A stretch of DNA of 64,000 bases from Proteles cristata cristata. Lineage: Eukaryota > Chordata > Mammalia > Carnivora > Hyaenidae. Below the pieces are notes generated by a model, which searched no databases, was not told the origin of the DNA, and saw only the letters and a program-made list of their open reading frames with translations. Below are positions 31,725 to 63,962 of this stretch, in pieces. The stretch covers positions 1,922,001 through 1,986,000 of the forward strand of contig JAESUZ010001723.1 of NCBI GenBank assembly GCA_017311185.1, in the 5' to 3' direction. The translations under genes were made by a program, and so were the position numbers. Position 1 is the first letter of the stretch, and every line of letters starts with the position of its first letter.

Positions 31725-32748
31725 ATTTTTTCTTTCTACATTTTATTATTTCAAACCAGGTGAACAATTCCATAAAACATGTGAAAAAAGCAAGGAAGTG
31801 TTCAACGCTGAAGGACCCGGGCCTGGGGCAAGGGCACGAGGGGCATGGCCCTCAGCAGGCAGCGGCGGTTCCTAGGTTAGCGCTAAGGAGCTACATTTAG
31901 GTTAATGGAGCCAGGGCCCAGGGCCACTGGGACGGGGCCCTCAGTGATGTTGGCAGTTGTCTGGAACAGCCCTTGGAACCCAGTTCTGTGGAGGGCAGGG
32001 CAGGTGTGCCGCCTGCATGGGGTGGGGGAGGGGCAGCCAGCAGAGGGATGGGTGTAAACACGCAGACACACTCAAGGCACAGAATCACTGGAAGGGGGCT
32101 GGGTGGGCGCTGGTCAGGATTTGACAGTTTTAAATAGTTTTCTCTAAAAAGTTTTCTAGGTTTGCAGTTTTATCTTTTTTTTTTTCCTTTACTTTCATTT
32201 TTTTTAAAAAGCTACGAGAATGAGCAGGTGGACTGTAGTCTCCAGGAATGGTGGTGTCTCACGCTTCTTGTGCTTTTTCCTTTGGGGCCTCCGAGCGGCT
32301 GGAGGGGTGGGATGGGCAGGAGGCTCCCTGTAAACATTTGGACTTGGGCTGGGTCAGGGGCTGGTGTTGAGCGAAGCTAGGGGTCTCAGGCTGGAGAAGT
32401 GAGTGCCCCTCCAGACACAGGCCTTGGGAGACTCAGCATTGTGCTCCCCTGCCCCATCACAGAACAAGACAATGGTTAACACCAGAAAAGATGCCCAGGA
32501 AAGGGGTACCGCGGCCGTTCCCGGCACCTAGGACAAGGGCCGGCTTCAAATAGGGGGGCCTGTGGCGGTCCCCCCCCCCACCCCCTGAGTCTCCAGAACT
32601 GAGGGAGGGAATAGGAGAGCCAAGAATAGAGACAGGAAAGGGGGGTGGGAAAGCAGCCGGGGAGAGGAGGGGAGCGGGCAGGCAGGGAGCGTGGTCCTCT
32701 TGCCCCCATCTTCCTCAGGAGCTGGGGGGAGCAGAGTCGGCGGTGGCC
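31725..32748 (-). other. GNAI2: GNAI2 noncoding 3'UTR exon
   Basis: An acceptor (CACCTCCAG) precedes 32748, and the exon begins GGCCACCGCCGACTCTG. The preceding donor is GATG|GTGAGC (intron 33376-32749). The join reproduces the human GNAI2 cDNA junction as I remember it. The exon contains about 1 kb of 3'UTR with an A/T-rich patch at about 32160-32215. Confidence 0.65.
31742..31747 (-). terminator. GNAI2: GNAI2 poly(A) signal
   Basis: AATAAA on the minus strand near the end of the long GC-rich 3'UTR. Transcript cleavage is expected at about 31720-31730. Confidence 0.7.
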
Positions 32749-33398
32749 CTGGAGGTGGGGGACAGTCAGGGCATGGGTCGGGAGGTAGCCAGGGTGTGCC
32801 TCTCCTCCCACTTCCCTAGACAATGACCCTCTCTTTTTTCTCATCCACCTGTTACCAGGGACACAGTAGCTGCCCAGGAGCCAGTGTCTTGCTGGGTTAT
32901 GTGAGGGAGGGGAGTCTGTAGCACTGGCAGAGTCCTCCCCATCTGCCCCAGTGGGGTCAGCGTCAGCCCAGGACCCTCAGATAGGTCTGAAGGAAAGACT
33001 ACAGAGCTGAGTGCAGAGTTGGTCACACCGAGTGGCAGGTGGCTGGGGCCTTTGTCATTCATCTAGCCTCCTTCAGGTCAGGCCAGTGGCTTGGTAGGTG
33101 ACTAAGTTTTCTCAAGGGAGGTCAAGACAGCCCTCTAGTTCTCTCCTGGCACATAGCCAGGTGTTTCTGCTGTCTGGACCACTGGCCAGCCTACCTGTGT
33201 GCCCTGAACTCAGTAGACTACCTGACCTGTCAACCTGTGCTCCCAGACAACCCCTCCCCACCTGGACGCAGGCCCTCCCCAGCCCCAACCCTGTCCCTTC
33301 TCTGGGCTCAGTGGCTCCACTTTGTTCCACCCCAGCTCCCTGCCAGCCTACCCACGCCGCCACCACTCCCGCTCACCATCCTGCCAGGCCCCGCCCCC

Positions 33399-53870
<20,472 letters not shown>

Positions 53871-55479
53871 CTCCCCGAGCTCCGCTGCCCAACGGCGGAG
53901 GCGGGCAGATCTTGTACCCCGAGGGTGGGGATCCGGTGCACCTCTTAGGCGAGCAGAAACCAGCCCTCGAGCTTCAACGAGTTGGGCTAGCTGGGTGGAG
54001 GAGGCGTGTCTTCATCTCTTGTTAAAGTTAATAAACCCAATAAACTTGTTTGGGGTTCTACAGAGCCCCAGAGAGCCTCTCTAAACTTCGTCTTTCTCTG
54101 TCTTAAGGCGAGTTTGACCCCTTCTCTCTCGAGTTGCAGTTTAAAAAAATGTCTACTGCCACCTTTACACCTTTCCCCAAGCTATCTGCCTCAGCCAGGG
54201 TGCCTCCTCTTGTCACACAAGACTTTATCCATCCTTCTCCGATCTAGGAGGCATTCTCCTGCACGTAGGCATCCTGGACTTCAGCCTGGGACATGGCAAC
54301 CAGGCTGAGACAGGGAGGCGGTGGGGGGGAGGGGGGGATGAGGCAGGAAGGAGAGGTCCACCTGACTTCTAGAAGGATAAGTGGCCATAATCCTATGGCC
54401 TGTCCCCACTGGACAGTGGCTGCAATGCTATGGCTGGGCAAAGGTAGAGTGGAGGCAGCATCGTTTCTAACAGAACAGTTCAGTCTTTCTGATACAGTTC
54501 AAGAAAAGCCCACAGCCCCAACCTCCAATGGACTACCAGTGAAAGAGTCTGCCAAGGGTTACCCAGGAAGATTCTTGTGTGGCCCCAATGCCAAGGAGGA
54601 CCCAGCCCAAAGACAAGGAAGGTCCACAAAGCCAGGAAGGGAACTGGCCACCCACAGACCCCTGTTCAGCATAGACTCTTTCCTACCACTCTGCCACACA
54701 TCTTGTCTCAGGTCCAAATCCTTAGGCTGTCTGCTCTCTCTAGACTGTCAGTGGATCCCTATCTGAATGGCTCCCTTGTTGAGGAGCAATCATTGGCCTT
54801 ATAAGTCCTCCAACGATTCTCGGAGAGTTCTCTCCTGCCTGGAGCCAAAGCTCAGGCAGGCTCTGCCACAAACATGTAGCAAACATGGTAAAAACATATA
54901 ATGGCCATCCAGGGATGGCCACAGACACTCAGAGATATGCATTATTCATTCAGATATAGAACCAACCTACAACATGCCTCACATCCATAGAACACACTAT
55001 AAAATGGGTGCACAGAACCAAAAACACAGCCTGTCCACACATAGGCTACAAACCCAGCTTCAAGGCAGGCCTCTTTCCCCCATCAGCCCCGCCCCACATT
55101 TGAGAGCTGATCCTACCTCCTTGGGCCTCCCCAGCTGGCTCCTAGCAACAGCCAACAGCTCTTGCAGTTGCTGAGCAACGGGGAGAACCTGTCAGCCCCT
55201 TGGAGGCCAGGCTCACCAGAGGTGGGCAGACACAGACCCCAATCAATGGAGGCAGGGCAGAACAGGGCCACAGGGAGGCATATCCTCCTCCAGCCCCAGG
55301 CCAGGCTGTGTGGTCCTTGCACACTTCCACCAGATAGTCACTCCCTCCAATTATTCGTTCTTCCTAAAGTGTCCAGCAACCCTGTTCCACCCCTCCTGGT
55401 TGCGCCCTCTCCATCTCCATGGGGGCCCCGGGCTAGGGCTAGGCCTCTGCTTGCCACTCCATTCACATGTGTCCCTTCC

Positions 55480-55890
55480 ATTCCTGGGGCTATGAACCCT
55501 ATTCTGTCATCTCTAGCCCAATTTCTCCTTTAATCACCAGCCCCATGTCCATCACTGCTCTGAAATCTCCCCCAGACACTTTAGGCACTTCTAATGGCCC
55601 CTGCTCCTGGTCTCTCCACTTTGTGGTCTCTCACCAGCCAGAGCCATCTCCCCCTCCCACCCCTACACCCTGTCAGTTTCTTCCTCTCCTCAACTCCCCC
55701 CTCAAATGTGTCCCTGTTCTCTGTCTCTTATCATGGGCCTCCAGCCTCCTCCGTGGCTCTCTTCTTTCCTCTACAATCCATCCTCTACATGGCAGCCAAG
55801 GGATCCCACTGAAAGAAATCACATCACTCTCTTGCTCACAAACCTTCTGTGGCTCCCCAGTGCCCTAAAGATAAAACCCAGGCATACTGG
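55480..55890 (+). repeat. L2 LINE fragment
   Basis: Contains 'catggcagccaagggatccc' and 'acaaaccttctgtggctccc', which match the internal 3' region of L2. Confidence 0.65.
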
Positions 55891-57789
55891 TTTGGATTGT
55901 GTAGGAAGTAGAGGTGGTAGAGTGGCAGTGGCAAGTGACAGCAAGAAAAGGACTCTGGGGAGCAGTCTACAAACTTGCCAGCTACATATTACTTTGGAGA
56001 AATATCAGAAACTCCCTGTGCCTCAGTTTTCTTATCAGTAAAATGAGCCTAACAGTAACATCTACCCACTGCAGTGGCTGAGGTCAGGAAGGAAAGGGAG
56101 GAAATGAAAGTAAAATATAAAATGTTTCCATGTGTATGGCACAAGGAAAACTCTAAGTAGGGATGAGTTGTATAATAGTAATCTCTGCAAGACCCTGTCC
56201 CCACCCAAGATCCACCTGATCTCCCCCCACTTAACACATCCAGGCTCAAGCCATCTGACTGACCTTACTCACCCCATCTTCTTGCTCCTCCCCTTGATCC
56301 CTCTCCACTCATCCCTCCTCCCTATCACTCATTCCATGACTTCAAGAGAGCTGGGCCTCTAGGACTCCACTGTCCTGGAGCTTCCCCGACCCCAGGCCCA
56401 GATCCCACTGTCTTGGTGGCAAGTCTCTCCCATCTGAGTCTCTGTTTCCAAACCCAGAATAATCCTTGAGGGTGCAGGTAACTGTCAAGTGAAATGAATG
56501 AATCACACAAACTCTCCCCCAACCTTTTCAGGGGATCCTCCAATCCCCCACCTCCTGGAGATGGGAAAGCTGTAAACAACTAATCCTGCTGCCACTATAA
56601 CAATATTTGCCATAGTGGTGTGTGCAGAGAAGGCAGGAATTAATGGTGTCTGGAAAGGAGGCTTCTTAGTGGAAGTGATGTGGGGAGTGGTAGAGGGAGG
56701 AGAGGGCTGTGGAAGAATGTGGCAGGAACAGGGAATCTGGAGGTAGAACTATGAGGCCAGATTTGGGGAGGGGCCAGGGAGAAAATCAAGAGTCAGAGAG
56801 AGAACACCGGCAGCCTGCTTCCCTCCCACTTGGGAACCCAGGACCTTTTGAGAGATGTTGTTTTGGGAGCAGAGAATAGCTGTTTAGCCAGGGCCTCATG
56901 GGCCCCAGAGGCAGGACTTGTCTCTGTGCGTGCTGGTCCAGCACCACCTGGACTAGACCAGAAGACAGTGAAATGACAGCCGAACTGAGGGCAGTGCTCT
57001 GGCCAGAACGGAGAAGTGGCAGCTGCCAGCTCACTCAGCTCCCTTGCTCACTCGGACAGCTAGAGTAGACCTGGGGCTCACCACACCCCACAGAGCAGGT
57101 GCAGCTTGTACTGAGTTCCTACCATGCACCTTACCATGCACGAGGCTGAGCAGGGTGAGGAATGGAGACCCCCTTAGTGGGCTGTGACACCGCAGCCCAC
57201 AGGCTCCAGGAAGGGGAAGCTACCAGTACTTCCTCAAAGACAGTTTCGGTGGGTGTGTCTGCCCTCATTCAGAGTCCAGGAACAGGCAGGACCCTACAGG
57301 GATACCCCGAGTCCAGGGTCCTGACCACCCCACTCCCATGGCTCCCAGGTGATAAGGAGTCCCCAGCGACTCTGATCAGCAAATCACAGGCCTTGCAGAT
57401 AGAGCTTCGACAGCGTCTGCTTGTAGATCTCAGTGGCCAGAGCTGGCTCCCTCCCAGCAGCCCTGAGCCAGGCTCCACCTCTTGGGTACATCCCCTGCAC
57501 TTCCCCCTTCCTGCTACTTAGCCTAGAAGCAGTTTTGAGATTGGAGTCAGGTACCAATCAGAGGTGCCCTCTCTGCCCCTTCCTTTCAAAGCCTCTCTTC
57601 CCAGGCTTCTCTTCCTCCCAGAGAAACAGTTCCATGCCTGGGAGGCCTTGGGGTCCAGGGTTCCCCTTCCTGGCCGTCCACCTCCTTCAGAGATAGTCGG
57701 CTTTGGCATGGAGAACTCAGGTCAGAAGTTTCTGGATAGGGTAGGGGGCTCCACCTGACACAGGGAGAGGAGAGTCTGAGAAGAGGAGC

Positions 57790-58180
57790 CATCTATTCAA
57801 CTACTGTCTACTGTGAGCCTGCGTGTGCCACGGTTCTGAGAACCGTAGGGAGAGACAGGCAGCTGGGACCCTGTCCTTCAGGAGCACATACCAAACAAGA
57901 AAACAGGGGGAGCAAACAGCACAGTTTCAGAGGAAATCAACAGGGTGACAAGAGAGCCACTGGGAGTGTATGCAGGTGTAACAGTCTGAGAAGATCTTCA
58001 AATGATAAAAGGCCAACCATGTGATAAGCCAAGAGAGTAATACGTGGAGGTAACAGCAAATGCAAAGAGCCTGGTGTAGAAAGACACAGGGTGTTCCTAG
58101 GCCAGGAAGGAGGTCAGCCTGGCCAGAATAGCCAGAGCAAGAGGTATGCATGGTGATGTAAGAGAAGACTGCTATGAAGC
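57790..58180 (-). repeat. L2 LINE fragment, antisense
   Basis: Antisense L2 phrases include 'ggaccctgtccttcaggagc' and 'cagcaaatgcaaagagcctg'. Diverged. Confidence 0.6.
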
Positions 58181-59111
58181 TTCACTGAGGAGTAGGGCAG
58201 TCAAGGAGGTCCGAAGTCCCTGAGATGCTGAGGTAGGGGTGCATGTGGGCCTGCAGCAGGCATCAGCATCTCCGGGCCAGTGACCCATGCCTGGCCCTGC
58301 AAATCCAATTGGTCCTGGCACTCAAGCTGCTACTGAGTAGGGGAGAACTGCTCAGGGAGCCCTTGGAGCTTGGTGGCCAAGTCTGAGCTCAGCCCCTTTC
58401 TTCCTTGAAGAGCCCATGGTCCAGTTTGCCACTGTGTCTGCTACATACACAGCCTCTAAAGGCCAGCTCCCCAAGAAACCCTGGGTCCTCAGAGGACCTG
58501 GGAAAAGATCATCAGCCTATCCCCAGGAGCCATTCTTCTGTTCACCTTGTTGCAGCCCTCCCTGTCATGCTGTCCAAAAGGCTGGGGCTGGTCGCCTCTC
58601 CCGCGACTCGACTCGTTAGGGCCTTCATTAGCAATGCTTCCTGGAATTTAATTTAATGAAGGAGCAAAAACAGCCCTAATGAGGTGATGCAAGAGCAAGC
58701 AGCTCATGAGGTGCCTCCAAGGCCAGCCACCTGGGCTCAGGGGCTTCCTGTAGATGGTAACTGGGAGCAGAGGGCCAAGAGAAAAGGGACTTATCCTGGG
58801 AGGGATGCTGGTCACTGAGTCCTGGGAGCAGGGGACATTGCTCTGCCATACTGCACTGAGCAGATGCTGCGGCTGAAGCCAACTACACAGAGGAACAAGC
58901 TTGGCCGGGGCCTGCTGCAGGCTGCTGAAGAAAAGCTTTTAGGATGCTATCAGCCAGAGCAAAGGTTCTAGGCCAGCATGGATGTCAGATGTCCAGGCTG
59001 TGGGCTAGCACCAGGGGGTGGCCAGCAGAGGTCAGACCATCAGGGACGAGTTTAGATTTTATTCCAAATTTAATTGTGATGGAAACAACTAAAGTTTTAT
59101 TTAACAACTAG

Positions 59112-59301
59112 GCTTTTTTTTAAAATTAAATTTATTTATTTGAGAGAGCAAGGGAGGGGCAGAAAAAAGGGAGAGAGAGAATCCCAACCAAACTCCCCAC
59201 TGTCAGTGCAGACCCCTATGTGGGGCTCAAACTCACAAAGCATGAGATCACATTCTGAGCCTAAGTTAAATGCTTAGCCGACTGAACCACCCAGGCACCC
59301 T
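59112..59301 (-). mobile_element. Felid SINE, reverse, diverged
   Basis: T-rich head, TTTATTTATTTGAGAGAG and the reverse body, ending CCACCCAGGCACCC. Near-identical CAACTAGGC/CAGCTAGGC flanks. It is inserted in an antisense L2-like stretch. Confidence 0.85.
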
Positions 59302-59460
59302 ACAGCTAGGCGGTTTTTAAGGGAGGGTGACATGATCTGCTATTTTAAAGTTCCCTGTGGCAGCTATGAGCAGTAATGCCCCTGTGGAGAAGAGAGAAGG
59401 TAGGGAGAGAGAGGGGGACCACTATATGGTGCAGAGGGTTAGGTGATGAAGGAAAGCTTA

Positions 59461-59500
59461 GGGAGACACAGTTGTCCCTTGGGAGACACAGTTGTCCCTT
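59461..59500. repeat. Exact 20-base tandem duplication
   Basis: Two identical head-to-tail copies of a 20-base unit beginning GGGAGACACAGTTG. The perfect identity implies a recent duplication. Confidence 0.95.
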
Positions 59501-59769
59501 GTAGCCTAGAAGGTAGCTCCGGGAACGTGGAGTGGGGGTGGGTGTACACCTGGGCTGAACTGTTTCCTCTAGCAGGTTTGGGCTGGCTGGTCCCCTTTCA
59601 GCCTTCTCCACAGACCTGGCCTCTCTTCCAAATGGACATTTAAAGAATGTCAGTTTAAAAGGTTCTTTATGCCCCATACCTGCTTTCCCCACCCATGTGG
59701 GGAAAAGCACTCCCCACTTCCCCCGCTGGAGTTCCCTTCCCATCTCTCCATGCCTATGCCCTGCCCCCA

Positions 59770-60240
59770 GGGCTTGCGCAGCGCTAAGGCTCCCCAGGAG
59801 CCCCAGTACTATATTTCACAACGGAAAAGGCCCAGAGCTCAGGCACAAGGGCGCCTCGCTGGCAAGGATGCAGCCTCGCAGACCGGCGCCTGTCCCGCCC
59901 CCTGAAGCCACCGGCCCCAGTCCGCCACCCCGCCCATCGCAGCCCAGCACCTCCCTACTCCATCGCCCCGCTGCTCAAGTTCTCGGACCCACGCCCCGCC
60001 CACAGCGCCCCTGATACCCCCACCTTCCAGGCCAGCCTGAAGCCGGAAGCGGCCTCTGAGCTCGCGCCCCGCCTCTTCCGGGTCCTCTCTAGGCGGGAGT
60101 GCGGGACTTCGGTGGCCGCTGGAGGCCCGGCAAGGTTTCGCGGGGCAGCGGCGCCCTCTGGCGAGCCTCGGTCGCAGCGCCGGAGCCGAGGCCTACAGGG
60201 CGCCTCCTCGGCCTCCACGCAGCCTCTGCCTGTCCTTCCG
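59770..60240. promoter_or_regulatory. CpG island about 6.5 kb upstream of GNAI2
   Basis: GC- and CpG-rich block with an ETS-type CTTCCGGGT near 60075 and a CTCF-type core GCGCCCTCTGGCGAGC at 60151-60166 (motif on the minus strand). It may be an alternative upstream GNAI2 promoter, since some human GNAI2 transcripts start well upstream, or an insulator. No coding exon is recognised. Confidence 0.55.
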
Positions 60241-61630
60241 CTCTCTGCTGGCTGCCACTCGAGGTTATCCCCACCAGGCCTGCCTTATCGCTTTGTTTAG
60301 TCTCCGACCCTGGCCCCGGCCTCCACAGATCTGCCTGCCACTCAGAGTGCCCACTGGCCCTCGCCCGCGCCTGATCCTCGCCTGCCAGGCCTTCCCAGTC
60401 ACAGAGGAAGACCACGGCCCATCCTCAGGACGTGCCCTAACACGCTCCTTCTGCTCCCTCTGGTCCCGGCACCTTTACACCCTCCGTTCCAAGATGCTCT
60501 CCCACCTTTGCCTCTCCAAATTCATAGCGGAGATCAGACGCTGATCTGGGGGACCATCCCGGGTAGCCACTTCCTGGCTTCCTCTGGGTGGGATGGCCCC
60601 TTGTCTTTCCTCTGCGCCAAGCCTGGGCCCTTTGCGCAGTGGGGGTCCATGTTTGACCCCAGGGTGGACTTGGTCAGGATAAAGAGAAAGGTACGGTCAT
60701 GTAGGGAGGGGCTCTCAGAAGCCTAAGTCAAGAGTGGCTCCGGGAGTCCAGCCCCTTCCTTCCTTCCTTCCAGATCAGGCAACCCTGTAGAGGTCCAGGC
60801 CTGGCCTCCTGAGGACCTGGCCAAGTGTGGGACTGGCAGCTCCTCGTTCACCTGCCCAGGAGCGGTGAGGTCCTGGCCCCTCCTTGACCACCTTTCCCCC
60901 CTGTCCCGCCTAGAACCTTCCTGCCTGCCTTCCTCCCACGCGCCAGGCTGGAGGCCTTTTGGACTGCCTTGGAGCCTCAGGGCCTGGCTGCGCAGCCACA
61001 GCTGACTATCCCAGCCACCCAGCCCCACAAGGTGTCCGACAGGTCAGGACACAGCCCAGACTCCCGCCATTGGCCGCCAGGGGACAGCAGAGGCCACCTT
61101 CTACAGATCTCGGGTTGGGGGTTAGGGGGCGGGTGGGAGTGGGGGTGGGAGATCAAATCACGGTCTAATCCTGTCCAGGTCCCACTGTGCCTGGTAGGGC
61201 AGGTTTGCAGCCTTACGTGGTTTTGAAAGCAGTTTTATTCTTTCAGATTTCTTCCAGGGCTGCTCTTTCTAAGTAACTTCCAGTCAATTTTTCCTGTTCC
61301 AGGTTGTTTGAAAGTCAGTTGCTGGATGACTTTAAACTAAGGTCAAGGCAGACATCTGGATGAGTCCTCTGGGTCCCTCCATGTGCTCCTCCATGTCCCT
61401 GGCTACCAGGGCTTGGCCAGGCAGTGTTCACCCTGTATACCTTGATGCCAGCTGTTCAACCTTCAGCTACTGTCATCTAGCCCAGTATCTCTAGAGCCCT
61501 GGCCTTTATGTACCTCCCACCCATGGTCCAATCTCTTCTCGTCAGTAATTTCTTCCTAGTCTTCCTAAAAGCCTCTGTTGGCCCTGCTCCTCTCACTTCA
61601 CACAGGTCTTACCGGTCTATAGTCTTACCA
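60241..61630. other. Unique sequence upstream of GNAI2
   Basis: No exon or clear repeat is identified. A short GGGT/GGTGGGAGT-rich stretch lies at about 61115-61150. Confidence 0.4.
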
Positions 61631-61831
61631 CTCATAGGGCGCCTGGGTGGCTCAGTTTAAATGCCCAACTTTGGCTCAGGTCATGATCACGGGGCTTGTG
61701 GGTTGGAGCCCCACATCAGGCTTGCTGTCAGCCTGTCAGCAGAGATCCCACTTTGGACCCTCTGTCCCCCTCTCTCTCTGCCTCTCCCCCACTTGTTTTC
61801 CCTCTCTCTCAAAAAAACAAAACAAAAACAT
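61631..61831 (+). mobile_element. Felid SINE, forward, 5'-altered
   Basis: Begins near GGGCGCCTGGGTGGCTCAG with an internal deletion just after the head. Exact 13-base duplication TATAGTCTTACCA (61618-61630 and 61832-61844). Confidence 0.9.
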
Positions 61832-62925
61832 TATAGTCTTACCAGTCCTATCTCTCCCTCCTCTACCCACTCCAGTCAGACTTGCCCCTCCCTCCACAAA
61901 AAAGCTGTGACCCACACGTTGCGGAACCCAGCTGAAGCTCCACGCTCACCTCCTTGAGCATTTGACCCCTGCCTGGCTCCCGGATGCCCTCTTGCTCCTT
62001 TGTTTCCTCCCATCTCCCGGCTCCCCCTGCTTAGCTCCTTCTCTGACTCCACCTCATCTCTCCTATCTCCTAAGAGGAGTGTTCCAGGGCTCCGTCCTGA
62101 CTGCTGCCCTTCTGTCTCCACTCACCACCCTCATCTCATCCAGGTGCTTGGCCTGAAGTACCGTCCACTGGCTTTGCTTCCCAGACCCTGGCTCCAGCTC
62201 TGGCCACTCTACTGCACTTGAGTCACATACCCAGTGGCCGACTTGGCATCCCCACTTTGATGTCTAGTCGATGTTTAAGACTTTTCAAGGGCAAAACTGA
62301 TCTCCTTCCCAAGAACTGCCTCCTTCAGAGGGTGCAGTGGCAGTTTGCTCCCTTGGAGTCACCTTAGACTTGTCTCTGCCATGCTCCACCCCCATGGCCA
62401 ATAATCAGGGAACATTGCTGCCTTTACCTCCGGCACATGCCCAGCATCTCACCCCAACTATGCCGCCACCTGGGCTGAGCTGCCTGACATGTCTGTCTGA
62501 AACTGCAATAGCCCTTATGTCAGTCAGTGTCACCCTTGGCTCCCCATCACCCACCCCAGAGTCTAAGCTCAGCGTAGAGCTAGAATAATCTAGAGTTGCT
62601 GCCAAATCAGATCCTGACCCTTCCCTGTCCAAGAATTGGCATTGGGTCTCACCTTTCCCAGAGAAAAGTCCAAAGCCCTTATGGTGGCTGACAAGGCCCC
62701 ACAAAATCTCCTCTCAAAAGCCCCCATTTGCCCCTTCTCTCCTCTACTGCCTCACTCAACATTAGCCACAATGACTTCCTGGCTGCTCTTCTCACAGGTA
62801 TGGTCTGCCTCTGGACTTTGCACCAGTTGATTCCTCTGGGTGGAATATTCCCTGCAGACATCCACATGACTTCCTCCCTCTCCAAATCTCTGATCAAACA
62901 TCTTTTTCACAGTGAAGCCCACCTC

Positions 62926-62950
62926 GTGCTCGCTTCGGCAACACATAACG
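62926..62950 (+). pseudogene. 3'-truncated U6 snRNA retropseudogene fragment
   Basis: The first 22 bases match the 5' end of U6 snRNA (GTGCTCGCTTCGGCA, then ACACATA) with one mismatch, followed by 3 unrelated bases. It is flanked by exact 15-base copies of CAGTGAAGCCCACCT at 62910-62924 and 62951-62965. It lacks most of U6, any poly(A) tail and the upstream snRNA promoter elements, so it cannot be a functional U6 gene. It sits inside the L2 copy. Confidence 0.8.
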
Positions 62951-63190
62951 CAGTGAAGCCCACCTTGACCCAGCTCCAGATACCCTGTTCTCTGTTGCTC
63001 CTACCTTGCCATTTTTAGTCCCTATGGTATGACCATCTCCTAACAAATGATGTAACTTACTGATTACATTTCTTGTTTCTGGTCTGAATTCAATCCCCCA
63101 CCCTAAATGTAAGCTTGAGGAAGGCAAGGGCCTTCATTTTGTTCACTGCTGTGGGTACAGGTGCTGGAAGGGTGCCTAGCACATGAGAAT

Positions 63191-63414
63191 CCTTTTTTTT
63201 TTTTTAATGTTTTATTTATTTCTGAGAGAGAAAGAGAGAGAGAGCATGAGCAGGGGAGGGTCAGAGAGAGAGGGAGACACAGAATCTGAAACAGGCTCCA
63301 GCCTCTGAGCTGGCTGTCAGCACAGAGCCCGACATGGTGCTTGAACCCACCAACTGTGAGATCATGACCTGAGCCGAAGCCAGATGCTTAACCAAGTGAG
63401 CCACTTAGGCACCC
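63191..63414 (-). mobile_element. Felid SINE inserted in the L2 tail
   Basis: Reverse SINE splitting the L2 3' end. Exact 11-base duplication CACATGAGAAT (63180-63190 and 63415-63425). L2 sequence continues on both sides. Confidence 0.92.
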
Positions 63415-63465
63415 CACATGAGAATTCTTAATAAATATTTGTTGAATGAATGAATCCCTCTTCCA

Positions 63466-63904
63466 TCAATAGGTGAATGTACGCATGTGCACACAGGTGA
63501 GGAAGGTATGGGCAGGGGAAGCTGCTGGTCAGAGAAGACCAAGGCCCAGACTCCGGCTCCTTTTCCTGGTCTATATCATCTTGTTTTGCTGTTACAAGTG
63601 GTCATAAGAAAAGCAGTGAAAATAAATATGGAAGACCTTTGTGCTGGAGTTTCTGGCTGCTTTCACTTGTTCATATTCCAAACAGAGTAAATTTTAAAAA
63701 GCAAGAAAGAAGAAGAAAAAAGAAAAAGACCTAGGAAATTCAAAATTGCTTAACTATGTGGACAGTTGGCTTTTGGATATAGTCTAGTGGCCACATTGCC
63801 TGCCCCTTCCCCCTAGAGAATGCTGCTCATGGTCCATGTTGGAGGAGACCTTGCTGGGCAGACAGAGAAGACCTCTGCAGGGCCAGAGTCCTTCCTCCAC
63901 CCCA

Positions 63905-63906
<2 letters not shown>
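63466..63906. other. Right-end flank, no gene seen
   Basis: Unique and AT-rich sequence with an A/G-rich patch at about 63695-63730. SLC38A3 is expected beyond the right edge from synteny but is not visible. Confidence 0.4.

Positions 63907-63960
<54 letters not shown>
63907..63960. repeat. TG dinucleotide microsatellite
   Basis: About 27 uninterrupted TG units, the longest simple repeat in the window. Likely polymorphic. Confidence 0.95.

Positions 63961-63962
<2 letters not shown>

Larger units (their letters stand above)
53871..59770. other. GNAI2 upstream region
   Basis: No coding gene is seen. It contains an L2 fragment (about 55480-55890), a MIR-like patch (about 55975-56090), antisense L2-like material from about 57790 that seems to resume at about 58990-59400, a SINE at 59112-59301 inside the latter, and a 20-base tandem duplication at 59461-59500. 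Confidence 0.5.
62100..63465 (+). repeat. Long L2 LINE copy (about 1.1 kb after removing insertions)
   Basis: Runs from 'ttgatgtctagtcgatgtt'-type sequence through 'gacaaggccccacaaaatct' and 'tggactttgcaccagttgat' to the L2 terminus AATAAATATTTGTTGAATGA (about 63431-63452). Two later insertions interrupt it: a U6-derived fragment (62926-62950) and a SINE (63191-63414). Confidence 0.75.

Noticed and set aside
62926..62950. A functional U6 snRNA gene
   Set aside because: Only the first 22 or so bases are present, with no PSE/TATA upstream and no T-run terminator.
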